The translations under genes and the position numbers were made by a program. Of a stretch of 64,000 nucleotides of DNA, positions 12,936 through 26,100 are shown piece by piece. The stretch is taken from positions 3,127,501 through 3,191,500 of the forward strand of contig JAMPIT010000476.1 of NCBI GenBank assembly GCA_026261815.1, read 5' to 3'. The stretch's first letter is position 1; each line of letters starts with the position of its first letter. The stretch comes from Monarcha castaneiventris obscurior. Taxonomy: Eukaryota > Chordata > Aves > Passeriformes > Monarchidae. The notes under the pieces are model-generated. The model was not told the origin of the DNA and made no database searches. It saw only the letters and a program-made list of their open reading frames with translations.

Positions 12936-15900
12936 CAGTCCAAGAATCTCTCAAATTTGGAAAACACCTTTAAAGAGTTACTGAATTTTATTCAAGTACA
13001 AAGAACAATAAACTGTCTTACAATCCAAGGCTGTTTCCAGAAAGTTCAGATAAGTTTAAAAAAAGTCAGATAAAATATGATAAGCATCCCACAGGATACC
13101 AGCTTCTCTGCAGTTTCTGAATACCAAATATTGCACATGATCGTATCTGTGAAACTGGAAAAAACAGTTTCCTATCCATTTCCATACCCTTAATCTCATT
13201 TCTAAACAGTCTGAGAAACATGAAAAGTTGCAGGTTTTCCAACGTCTTGATTTAGTGCACTTCAGATAAGAGATGTGACTACTGACAGGAAAGAAGTCTT
13301 ACATGAGGAAGGCTCCACATGCCCCAGTACTGTCCATCTTCCAAGGACCCCAACCCCCAGTGTGAGATTTTGTCTGTGCCATCCACAGAAACCCTTGTGC
13401 TGTCAGAAAGCTGCGGGAGAGCCTGAGGGGCAGAGCCACACAAGACAGAGATAAAACTCACTTCACAGGCAGAACGGTTGGAATGCACATTGGTACCTGC
13501 TCTGGGGCTCAACAGGGAAAAAACCCACACCAGCATGGCTAAGGTATAAAACTAACAAATTTAAGAGACAAGAGTAGAAGGTGGCAAGGCAACAGCATCA
13601 CAAATCTATTTCAGAAAGCAGGAGAGCCAACTCTTCCTCTCCTGAGTGATGCCTGCCAGCAAAACCTCTTTGGGCATCTTATCCAAAGCAGGGAGCGTAC
13701 TAATGCTCAGCTTAGGAGATCATTAAATCCCAGCTATTTATTGGCCAGCACATCCAAAAGGCATGTGTTTTATGTCCCAATTGTGCATTTCCTGCTCACA
13801 GATTCTCTTTTTCCAGATACATTCAGCTGTGCCAAAGATTATCCAGAAAGGGAGGGTAAAAAGACCAAATTTCCTAAAGAATTAAGGAGATTAAGACATT
13901 CAAATTTTTTAAATAGATTTAAATCCTCATTGAACTAGCAACTATTAGGAAATGACTTTTGTAGTATCCACCAGGTCCCTACTATAATTCTTACACATCC
14001 AACATGGAAAATTTGTCCATTAAGCCACTGTTTTTCAGAAACCAACAGTAAGGCCACTACAGGATTGTAAAAGAAATACATGACCAGCTCTAGCCATGAA
14101 TAAGGTCACAATATTGCTGAATCCCACAGACACTGAGGATTTGCCTTTTATCCCTGGTTTCAGATGGAGTAAAAGAAACACACAAATTAAGTACAGGGAC
14201 ATTAGGAAGTGCAGGGTCTAAAATCACTATGAATTTGTATTACAGCATTGCTTTGACAACCAACGAGTACAGTACAGTAGAGGAAGAGATTTCTTGCTTC
14301 TCTTTCTCCTTCCTGAGGGAAGGAAAGTTATTTTGTGAGAGCTGAGTTTGAGGAATCTGGCTCTATCTGAATGAGAACTATATTACAAGTAGTAGAAAAT
14401 TTTCTAGGAAGTTTTTACATTTTACTATTAAATTACAACCAACTGTTGCCATCTGGCAAAACTATGCACAGTACTCATCTGAAAGTTTTACATGAGGGCT
14501 GAGAACAAGTTTGGAAAACGTTAAGGTGATTTTTTTACTTCTTTAGTCTAAAATACTGCATTATGCATTCATTTAGGAGTGGACATCTATCAGTTTGTTA
14601 AGGGTTTTCTGAAAGTTTTTTATTCTTTAGATCTGCAAGAGGTTGTAGATAGAATCATCTGTTATGGCCCAATATTTGGAAAAGACCCTGCCTTGAAGAG
14701 AAATTGGATTAAACATAATGAAACTCCTGCAGAAATTCCAACCCTTAAGCTCTCCTAAGGACCTCACTTATATTCACATTTATATTCACTGGGAGAGGCA
14801 GTGCTTTCTCAAGTCACAAACAGGTAAGGCCAGTTCTCCCCAGGTTCTTTTACAGCTAACCAGCTCACTGCAGGTTTATGTGTTACCACACTGTTGCAAA
14901 GTAAGAGTTTGCTCTGCACATTTTTTTACCCTGCACAATTATTTCTTCTTTATGCTTTTTTTATCCCCAGTTGGTGATGTATAGGATTTCTTCACTGATA
15001 AGCTGAAACAAATCAACTGCTGTAATACTGCTGTCATACAGAAATCAATGTGCAGCAAGGCTTTCTGTGTATTATCTGCTTTGTGGCTTACACAAGGGTG
15101 CAAGTGGTCATCGAGTGGTGAGAGGACGAGAGCAGGGGTCAGGGGAGAGATGTGAAACAGGTAATTTCCACACTAGAAGCAAGAACCCAGTAAATAAAAA
15201 TACAGAAATATCACTGAAGTAACTTGCAGTGAAGTTACTATGAGAACTGTGAGATCACCAATCTGTCACTAAAACCACATCTCACAACTGCATCAACTTT
15301 TATAACACACAGAACTCCTGATCCTACTGCACTGTGTCCCAGTTACCCAATTCTTTCCCTGGGCCAGGAGAAAGCAGCTCATTATCAGGTGTGGCAGAAA
15401 CCACAGGGCCCTGAAGGTGAGTTCAGCACTGTAGGACATACAGGGGAAAATGAGACAAGGTTCTCTGCTTTGGCTGCACTCTACACCTCATTTTACTATT
15501 CTGTTCAGGCTGGGTAATTTCTGGCTTTTACTGAGACAAGATTTAACATACTGTCATCAGTCTGGAGCTCTTCTTGAGGATCTTGAAGCACCAGTGTGTG
15601 TTTACTGCAAAAGGTTTAGAAGAACAGGCATTACTTAGTTCACTTCCTTAATATATTTAAAAGCACACCATTAGAACAGCTGAATAGCAGAGATTCTGCT
15701 TATAAGAAAAAATTGTTCTTGCTTTTTGGAAGTTATTTCCATATTACACTCCTTTTCCACTTTTTCATTTAAATTTAGTTTAGTCTTCATTATATATTTT
15801 CATTTCTTAGGAACATTTAATTGCACTATCAGCCATTTTATAAAACTTGCTTGAATAAGACAAAAAGAACAAAACATTGTTCCATCCTTGGCAGGAGGAA

Positions 15901-18012
15901 GAGGGAAGGCTGAACTTCAGAGAGTTCTGTTCCTTATATGTGAAGCACTCAATCCTGGTCAACATGCTAAGCCTGAAGTCTAAATCACACACATCCTTTT
16001 TCATTTTAAAATTTCTTATTTTCATTTAAAAATATGAAAAGGCAAAACCCCCTGTAATGGCAAAGGAAGTGAAGTTAGGAGCCATTTCACTGCCAAGCAA
16101 GCAGCAACAACAACTGATGTACAAAGAAGTATCACAGGATATTGTGTGAAGGACGAGTGCCTCCTAGAATCCTAAAACAATACATTCTTTTCCATTTAAG
16201 AAGAGAAAAAGCACTTCAGTGCAAATCCAAACCACTTTTCTTTCCTTGCTGTAGCAATCCAGTTAGAGCAGTATCTTTTATGTGCCAACTACAGACATTT
16301 TACCTCATTTTTTTCATTTTAGATGTTACAGAAAAGGTGGTTACCCAGCTTTGGGTTGTGATGTGTATTTATTTTGAGTAATTTCTGTGCTGGTATTTTC
16401 ACAGCTCAGAGTGGAGAATGTGAGCTTAGCCAACAGGTAAGTAGAGATACTTTCTCCATTTGTATCAGTAGAAAAACACTGACAAACTTTCCGTGGGTGT
16501 ATGGTCCTTCCTGAACAGTTTATCGAGAAAAAGGGACTTGAAAATGCAGTCTTGTCATATTTGGGCAAACTTTCCATTTGTGCAGTTTCCATTAGCATCT
16601 AGCACTGTTTCTAGTGAAGTGTTTCCCCAATATTTCCCTGGCTGTTGTACTGCTGCAATATGAGCTAAGATTCTCAAAATTATTTCCTCAGCTTAGCATC
16701 TAAATTAGAGCCTGTTGTTGCAGGCTGTGTCTTACTGTGACATTATGAATTTCAAATTTAATGTTTCATATTATTTCCCTATCTCACACTGTTAAGAAGT
16801 ATCATGCAGCTGTAGATAGCATCAGCTTTGACTAACCAGGAAGGGAGGCAGCAAACTGGATTATCAATATATTCATTCTTTCCTGCTTCACTGAGCACCG
16901 ACAGTAAAAGCACATGGCCCTGAAGAGCCTGAGGCACCTCAGCTTCCAAGCAAAAAGTGCTTAGCACTTTGTTCCCTCAATCTACAATTACTTCATTTTC
17001 AGGAATCTTCTCTCATCAAATATTGGGGAGCTGACATATTCTAACTTTGGAAAATGCTGATTCCTTGCAGTTCCCCACCTGTGAAACAGAAATGGCTGTC
17101 CCACAAAGGCACCTAGAGAACAGCAACACACTTGTGCTTACACTCGGCCAGTGGTCATCTCTGTTTCAAATAATACACTGGATATCTAGTGAGGATTAAA
17201 TATTAACAATAATATCTTATTCCTTGACTGGATAAATCTGTTTCAGTCAGAGGAGGAAAGTTCAAGAAGTGAGGCAACAGCGAGTGCATCAGAGTCAAAG
17301 CACAAATTCCTGCACTCAAGCACAGAGTTTTTGAAGTTCCTCTGGGTGTATCAGGTTTGTCTTCCCCAAAGGTTTCACACATAACTCCATTTGCTTGAAT
17401 TTTAACACAGAATCTACAAGTCATTTACATGCTGTTGAAATTTATCAGCGGTATAAACCTGAAAATGAAAGTTTGCCTGGTTTATACTACTCTGTGCACT
17501 TTTATTGTCTATATCTGACAGAACAAGCATTCATAGCACTCTCCAAATTATATCCTATGCACGAAGCTGTTCTATCAAAAATCAACCTAGTAAAGCAAAC
17601 AGCAAGCTAAAATCAGATGAAATTAATTCACCATTTTTTCTAAATTGTAGCACTGCCTGAATTTGAGGGGGAAAAGAACCCCCAAAACAATCTGCTACAA
17701 AATGCCCCAGCTGACCAGTAAATTTCACATATTTTTTGTGCATTAGAGAAAGATCTGAGTGTCCTGTAGTTAGAATAACATTTCAATGGGATAAGCCACT
17801 CTGGAAGGGATGCTGAAACAACATCCCAGCCCCTCACAGTTATGTAAAGCTAATTTGATAGGAGGGAAAGCTGTATATCATCTTGGACATCATGAACCTG
17901 ATAAAAAGGGGAAGGTAGAGCAGGGCTTGGGCCCTAAATCTGAAAGCCATAAATTCTAGTCCCTCTGATTGCAATAACATTGGACAAGAAAACTAAAAGA
18001 AAGCTTTTCTAC

Positions 18013-18110
18013 CTGCTCCACAGGACATTGAAAGTTCTGTTTAGCACTGAACTCTGGTAAGACTTCCTGTGAAATTTTGAGCTTTTCACTTAAAAATTTG
18101 AGGATTATGA
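18013..18110 (-). CDS. Splice-flanked open segment
   Basis: On the - strand a 98-bp segment lies between an acceptor-like tatttatgttcag and a donor CAG|GTAGAA. One frame includes LKFLSEKLKISQEVLPEFSA. The acceptor lacks a good pyrimidine tract. No family was recognised. Confidence 0.13.
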
Positions 18111-18310
18111 CTGAACATAAATACCAGAAATTCCTGAGTAGGTTACCTGAAATGCTATGTATGTCCTCCACTCTGTATTATCTCATTTAACACAAAAGGT
18201 CTGTTTAAAATCTGGTGCATAGTACAGCACCTCATGAGATCCCAAAAAGACATGAAGAAAAAGTCTAAATGTATGTTTAAGATATTCAAAGATTAATGTA
18301 TTTTTTACTC

Positions 18311-18332
18311 ATACTACTACTACTATATATAC
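18311..18332 (+). repeat. (ACT)n-(TA)n microsatellite
   Basis: Four ACT/TAC units run directly into a short TA dinucleotide tract. Confidence 0.7.
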
Positions 18333-18499
18333 TAGCTCTCATTCTAAATTTCCCAAGAAGAAAACTTAAATGAGTCTAAAAATAATTATTTCTTTTAAAT
18401 AATGGCTATAGAGTAGCATTAAATTTTCTTAAATTTACATTCCCCTTTCAACACTTAAAATACTGCCTGGGATAAAGCTTACAGGTCTTTTGGTTAATG

Positions 18500-18686
18500 A
18501 GTTTAATAAACTGTGTCCCCAAAGGCCAGGAGCATTATGGTGGTAACAGAAGTTATGCACTGGCTGTGCTCATCTGCCCACAGATACCTGCTCAGGGCAT
18601 TTCTTGTCACTGACCACAGCAGGGGAGTTGGAACAAGATGATATTTAAAGGTCTCTTTCAAACCAAACCCTTCTGTGATTCTGTGA
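18500..18686 (+). mobile_element. 3' end of a CR1-type LINE
   Basis: The stretch ends in two copies of the octamer TTCTGTGA (18,671-18,686), the tandem tail typical of avian CR1 elements. It is preceded by the characteristic text GTTGGAACAAGATGAT (from about 18,627) and AAAGGTCTCTTTCAAACC. CR1 copies in birds are mostly 5'-truncated like this one and do not encode a working reverse transcriptase. The left boundary is uncertain; the sequence from about 18,560 onward is the most convincing part. Confidence 0.7.
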
Positions 18687-20096
18687 AAGTGATTGGAAAA
18701 TGAAAAGACCACCAAACCATATGAGTTTTGCTTGCAGTAATCAGAAATATGCAGAAATTGAAAAGCAGTGCAAAAGTCCATCAAAAGGACACCATAAATG
18801 ATGACAAACGTGGTTTCCATGATCTCTAACTAAGAATAACATCTACGGCAAAAGATGATGTAAGCAAAATGACATCTTAAATATTTTCCATTTCAGAAAG
18901 CTGCTGACTGGGCAAAAGGAGTTCCTCTAAGAAATACAGTCATTAAGGATACAGGAACTAATTTCAGAAATGAAAACACAACACTGATTTACTCCACAAG
19001 AGGTGGTTGGTATCTAGAAGATCTGGTATTTGCCTAATACAAATAGAGGCTGAACAAGACAGCTGCATAAAACTTCAGCTATCCCATAAAGAATCAATAA
19101 AAACTTACACAGGTGTTTTTTAGTAAGAAAGAATGGAAGAGAGCACTGTAATATTGCTGTGGAATTTCTCCAGCTGTTTCTTTAATTTATACACTTGACA
19201 AGTTAGTAAAAGGGAGTAATCTATGATGCAAGATTAGTGTGTTACTGGAAGTTATACAAAAACTCAAAGTAATTTCTTCTCCTTCTCCCCTCAAATAAAT
19301 ATTTTGCATCCTGTATGCATTATTTAGTCTCTTAAGCCTTCAAGCCACTGCTTATTGAATCAAGCTCATAAATCATCTCTTCCACATCACCCAGCTCCCC
19401 TTAGAAAACCATAAAAATAGCCCTTTTTATACAGTATCTCTCCGTGACCATAATTATTTTACCATATAAATATATTTCATCTGCAGACTAATAGGAGTTG
19501 AATTTTGTATAGTAGTAGACCAGATCATCAGCAAATAAATGTTTGTGTCTGAACCTGATAGAGCTATTTCATGATGAAAATTTATTCATGAGACAAGCCA
19601 AACAAAACCAGACTGTCCCAAAGCATGTGGTACCACTTTGGGAAAGTCATGGCTTTTATTTTCTAGCCTCCTATAAATAAATAGATTAAAAAAGGGTCAG
19701 GACCAGCCTCGGGTTCAGCCTGTCACAGACAATTACAACTCACCCTGCATAATCTCAAGAAAATTCTTCCCATCCTTCTTTATTTCACCTGTTGTTATCA
19801 TTGATAAAAGATGACAACATTTGTTATGGTTAACTCTCCAGTCTGAAGCAATTACATTTTCTTTTATCTGCAATGTATTCTAGGAAATAGTAATCACTTC
19901 CATTCACATCAGGCTATCTGGAGGAGGGCTGATCCTTCTGATGACAGAGCACCACAAAACATAGCAGTTTGTGACTGAAAGTGCCAATGGAAAAATAATT
20001 ACCCAGTGTTGAGGAGAAAAAGTTCAGTAAACAATCTACCTCCCAATAGCCCTCAGCTCTAGGTTTAAAAAGGACACTGAAGATTACACAGCAAAT

Positions 20097-20160
20097 TGCA
20101 AATCATCACAGAAACACAGAACGGTTTGGGCTGATGGGCATCATCTAACCATTATTGTTT
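20097..20160 (-). mobile_element. Short CR1-type LINE tail
   Basis: Read on the - strand, this shows GATGATGCCCATCAGCCCAA, then ACCGTTCTGTG and TTTCTGTGATGAT. These resemble the last 50-60 bases of a CR1 element with a decayed octamer tail. The copy is very short and diverged. It is on the opposite strand to the CR1 fragment 1.4 kb to the left. Confidence 0.55.
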
Positions 20161-23100
20161 GTAGAGGTGTCCAAATCCAGCAATCAGAAGGGGTGGCACA
20201 AGTAGCATGTTATTGATGAAAATGGCTTTGTTCACCTCGAAAGCCAAAAGGCTTTACTCTCACTCAACTGCTCTTCAAAGAATATAAAATCTGTTACTGA
20301 GTGTATCATTAATTATCATCTACTGGGCATTTTTCATTTAAAACTGCATAAGCTGGACACTGTAAAATCTATATGAGCACTAACATGTTTTGGTACTTAT
20401 GCATTAACTGTTCACTGTGACACCTATAGGCACAAATTAAATGAGTGAGGAAAACCAGACGTGGGGCAGAGGCCAAAGAACATCCTGACTCCAGGCAGTG
20501 CCACTAATGTGGGAGAGAAAAGGCAACTGGTACAATAGATCTCTGCTCAGAGAAACGTCAGACACCAGAATGAACTCCAACTCACAGTGAAAAAGAACCG
20601 TGGGAAAGACTAAGGCCTGCTAAAGGAATGTAGAAATCATACATTATTTTAAGGCAGGGCACAAGTGTTAAAAAAAAGATTATTAAATCTACAGGATGCT
20701 TAGAGAAAGTTATTTGCCATTTTATGGCAGGAAAAGAAACGAGATGGTATAATTCAAAACCCTTACTGGACTCCTCAGCTCCTAAACATTGTTGGTACAA
20801 ATGTAAAATGAGAAGGGAAAGGTAGTTAACACACAAGGCTCACTTTTGCTTTTCAATACACAGGGAATTACCATCTTCATCAACTATTTAGAGACTATCA
20901 CAGAACCAGAGCAGTGCTACAATACTAAAGACTAAAGGAAAATAAACTTAATGCCTTTACCACTGCATTTATATTCATGATTTTTTCTTTTAAATTTCAA
21001 AATAAGGATTTTGACATGGATATCAAATATTGTTATCCACTGTGGCACATGACAGAGCTCTTCACTTAGGCTGAGTTGTTTGAGTTTGGTGTGTTTTTTA
21101 AAACTTTCCTTGTCTAATTTTATCTGAGTCGAATAAATATAGATGAACTTTAATACAAAGGCAAAGGACATATCTTATCTGGTGTGACAAGCTGAACCAC
21201 CTCCAGGGTGTCCATCTACTGAGGAAGTCATATTCTATCTTTTCCAATCCAGTTTCGAGAAGTGACAACACTCCCCAGAAGACATTCATGCACTTGAGCA
21301 GATTGTTGGTCTTGCCATGGCAAAATCTGGTCAAATGACTCTTTCCCCTGGCTTATATGAGCCAGGACTATGGAAACAGATCCTGAAACTCCACTTTCAC
21401 AGGAGTTCTCTGCCTGCTGTGCTAAGAGATTACTTGACCTTTCACTATCTTTATATGTATCTTAATGTCTCCATGTAGAAGGAAACACACTCACAAGAGT
21501 ATGATCATCCAACACAGTGAACCCAGCTATTACGGTTTTACAATGAATATTTATGTGATTTCTCTCATCCTTCAAGATCAGTCATCAGATGTTAATGTCA
21601 GATTTCTTTTTTCTGAGTAGCAGCAGCATGCCAAAAACCCAAGTTTCCTGTGTTCATGACTTCTGGAAAAAGAGATGCCAAAATCTTTTTTCCAGAAGAA
21701 AATTTTGAAGCTTTTTTAGCACTAAATAGATTCAAAAATTCCCGACAAATAAAACCTAAACAAACAAACAACTAGAAATAAAACCAACAGTGAAAAAAAC
21801 CAGCCAACAAATGCTTAGGACCACTTGTGTGTCTCATTTTGTGACATGTGTTTGGGGACACAGAGCCATGCCATGCCCAGATCCATTCCCATGGACAGGA
21901 ATATGTCTGTAAGCAGTGGTGGGACAAGCTCTGCCCCTGTGACAGCAGAGCCTGCAGGAAGGCACAGCCCACCACACTGCAAATCCTGCCAGGGGGCTCC
22001 CCTGGTGACAGGGCACGTTTGCTGAACTGCCTTCTGTCTTTCCATCACACCTATACAATCTCTTGGCTTTGATAAAGCTCAGAAAAGGTGGGCATCCTAC
22101 GGGGCACCTTCCTGCACAAATCCCTGCTGCTGCCTGTTTTGCTGCATGCACTGTAACTGCACATATATTAAATGTGGTGTTCCATTTTTTACAGCGCTCC
22201 TCTTAATAGAGCCTGAGACAACAGAGAACATTTCCTACATGCTTTAGCTTCCTTCTCAATGTATTCTGTCATTCTGAGCTCCACTTTTCTTCATCATGAG
22301 TAGAACTGTCAGATGCTGCTAGAGAACTTAGCGCAGATGCATTGTCTCATGTGAGTCCATAAAAGCTTCCTTCCTTTCAGACAGGGGCTTCTGTAGATGG
22401 TATAGAACAAACTTATGTTTAACACCGTAGTGGCACTAAAACTTATTACAAAAATACAAACTGGAATTCAAGCATGACTTCTATTGGAAGATCAAATTTT
22501 TTGTCAGCAAGAAAAAAGCAGAATTATTTATACACTCTATAGTACTTTTAAATCTTCTTCCTTGATTAAATGTTGTTTTATCTAGGCTTTAACTTTTGGA
22601 AACAAAAGCAACATCTCCTCCTTTGCTAGACTGGAGACTTTCTTGTTAAATAGCATAACCATATTAACAGAATGCCTGCTGATACATGATTAAGACCATC
22701 CATTCCAAAATCACCAGCCTTGCTTTCATTTATTATCCTGACAACTTTGCTGCTAACAAAAGGCAAGTATGCAAGCTTAAAACCAGACTGCTGCCCTGCA
22801 CTAACACAGCCAAGTAACAGCTCTGACTGGTAGACTGCCTACACAAGCAGTCACTGCAGTGTCACACGGCACACAGAGTAATTAAAGCAGTGACTTTTTC
22901 CCTTTTTGCAAAGGGTGGGGGACAATGATGCAAGTAGAATGAGTTTTATTCTAAAAATGACCTCACAGTGGTATTTCTCCTAACAGACCACTATTTGCAT
23001 TATCAATTTTTCTAAAAGTTACCAACTGGTGGTCACCTTGACTAAATGTCAGACTCTTTAAAATGTCATTTACAGAGGGGCCTGGCTTTCAATTATGTGT

Positions 23101-26100
23101 GCAGATGAACAAAAGGTTCATGGAATCATCTGAAGTAAATCAGGACCCTGCCCTAACTCTGACTGGTGTGATTTTATCAATCCTGTGGGTTTTAGTACCA
23201 GGACAATACATGGAAATTCACATTTGCCTTACGTATCCAAAGATTCCTCATTGGTGAAGCAGAGATGTAGAGCTCAGAGAGAACTGGAACTCAGCAGAGA
23301 AGCAGCAAGGCTCAGGTTTCTGTCCCAGTTCTAGCACAAGCCACCACCAAGCAGCCCCTCAGCATCCAGGAGGAGTCAGTCCCTGACCCAGCTGGACTCT
23401 CATCACCCCTTCAGCCAAATAAATTTCTGCTTCCCCCTGAAACTTGCGCCCGAGAGCCCTTCTGCTCTGTGGAACCACACAGCACTGCTGGAGGATGGCC
23501 AGATTAGCATTTCTGTGATGTCTCCAAAACCTGAGAAACACCCCAAAGAAAATATTTGTGTTGCTTCATTACTTGATCAGCATTAGTAAGTCCAATCTCT
23601 CTCACAAGTTTGCATAACTGCTAGAAAATTCAGCTGTCTGCAACCTAATTTTCTGGGAGAGTGAAAATGCTATAAATAGCTACTCTTTTCAGTAAAATAA
23701 AGAACAAATCATTATTTATCCTAAAGCACTGCACATTGACAATTTTCTCAGCTACTCTTGGCTTAGCACATCACAGACAACTTGCAAGACTCAAGTTAGG
23801 AAGATCTGGGGCCAGAGTACGATCACTTCAGATGTGTAAAGGGGTCTGAAACTACCCTGCAAGGCAGGTTAGAGTCCTGCAGTCAGACCCTGTGGGAGCA
23901 GGCAGCATCCAATGCCAGCTCTGAGAAAGCTGTGAGCTGGGACAGCACAGCCCCCCCACCCTGCACGACTTGGAGAACTCTGAGGACTGCCCGAAATAAT
24001 GATGGAACACCAATATTTTGGGTGAAAGAACCTAGAGCTTGGAGCCTAAAACAGGCTTACAGTCTAAAATATTCACTTTCACTGTGCTTTTTGGTAACTG
24101 GACTATTAACAGATCACACCTATCAGATACATTTTAATTCCTGTATGTTGTGTCCAAACATTTGACTCTAATGAACTCTTTCCAAAGCTAGTAATTTACA
24201 AAAATTAGTAAGAAACCCAAAAATTTATGTGCTACACTTTTGCTACAATGCTGCACAATCACCTTCTGATCTAAGTCTACGCTGGAGTGCCTTTTCTGGT
24301 GCAGGAAGAAGTGTATTCAATACTGATTTACTCTTGCCTGAATGACCTTGGTATCTTCTGGAATTCCTAGTGTTACATTAAAACCAGCTTGGCTATTTTA
24401 TCTAGAATACTTTTTTAATGCTGTAGCTGGTCCTCATTACATTTTTGCAGTATTTTTAGTTACCATGGAGCCTACAGTTCATGTACAGCTTGTTTACTAT
24501 TTAATTTACTATCATTTAAATTAGAATAGTTCAGTGACCAAAAACTGAAGTTTCCAAAATTTGAGACTTGAATTCAGGACTTTTGACTCACATCCACTAT
24601 TAGCAAACAATAATGCCCCCCTTCAATTAAAAAGTTTGCTGTCCTTTTGGATGTAAGCACTAAGTTTTTGAACAAGACAAAACAATGTAACAAATGTGTG
24701 AAGGAAGGTTCTGCCACAGTAACAGTATGATTTTTGTGACATTACTGCATTTTTAAAATTCTAATTAAAGTGCAGTACTACACATACATAGTAGATATCT
24801 TTGCATTAACTATTCTTTTACATTAGTTACAGCATCCAGAGTCTGGTACAGTAAAAACCTGAGATTTCATGTCACATAATCACCTATTTCTTAGTGATAA
24901 AAATAGAACTCTGTGCATAAAGATTGGCGCTAATTTGCAATTATGAACCTTGAATATCTAAAAGCTGTGCCCTTTCAAATAGTCTGTCCCAAGAGGAAGA
25001 GCAGAAGAATCATGAGGCACATTTATGGCCTATAAATGGCACACAGTATAAAAGAAATAGGGAAGGCTCTCTTGTAACACACCAGCAAAAATTGTTACCA
25101 GCCAAATATGTTTCCTCAGCTTTCTCTGAGCAACTCTCTACAGTGACAAGTCACCAAAGATGAGCATTCTGACATATCCTGATCCTAATTTGTTGTCAGG
25201 GCATCTACTTTTACCAAGTGAAACTCACATTCAGCACCTCTCTCTGGTATCTGCTCACCTACCCTGCTCTAACACTGAAAACTAATCTCAGTTTCAAATT
25301 CCAAACACAATTAAATTAATGCTTAGGATCACTCTAAAGTCTGTGATGAGTGGTGTGGCACCCAGGACAACAATCACAAGATGCAATAAACACAGATCCC
25401 TAACTTATTCTCATCTCAAACCCCTCTCTTCCCCAGGCATTTGCAGGGGGAAAATGCATTTCCTCCAGAATTCCTTATGTATCCAAATGTTTGTGCAAAC
25501 ATTGCTGCTTGTTAGATTCAAATAAAACTGTCTACTGCTGAAAACAATGGAGCAGAGGTCAACTGCAGAAGGTCTGATCTTGCATTTCATCCCCCAGAAT
25601 TTACTGCTAAATTAATTTCTCCCCCTAACAGTGCAAGACAGACTGTAAAACTAAATTTCACAGTTGCCTTAAATTGACCTTTTGACTGAAATCTCCAACA
25701 CTTCTTAGGGCATGCATCACAAGGTTCAGATCAGTCTTAAACCACTTTGCTTTCTCCTCTTTCCCAGCCTGTTAGTGCAGGAAAAGGAGCTATTTGAGCC
25801 AGATTTCCCTATTCCTTTACAACTGGTAGAAGAGGTCAGTGAAAGTCCAAGCTGCTCCTCTGTGTTATCAGGGCTGATATGGTGGGGAGGTGCTGGCATG
25901 GGGCTTCGTTACCCTCAGGGGCCAGCAGCACCCTCCTGAGGGCCACCTGCACCCTCTTCTGCCATTGCAGGACTTTGGCCTCCTGGCGTTAAAAGAAGAG
26001 TTTATTCAAGGTGCAACACAAACACCTAAAACTTTTTAAAAGCTTCAACAAGTTCCCCCAAGTGAAATTCTCCCTAACAAGAAGAATACATTAATCCATA

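Larger units (their letters stand above)
10461..18499. other. AT-rich DNA, one candidate exon
   Basis: Apart from the candidate at 11,424-11,582, the poly(T) at 12,035 and short microsatellites, I see nothing. Open frames on the - strand at 11,811-12,149 and 13,279-13,536 show no recognisable domain and lack paired splice signals. Confidence 0.55.

Noticed and set aside
14651..14705. Possible CR1 tail (AGAATCAT ... TTTGGAAAAGACCCT)
   Set aside because: It resembles the CR1 3' end on the - strand, but too few bases agree and the octamer tail is missing.
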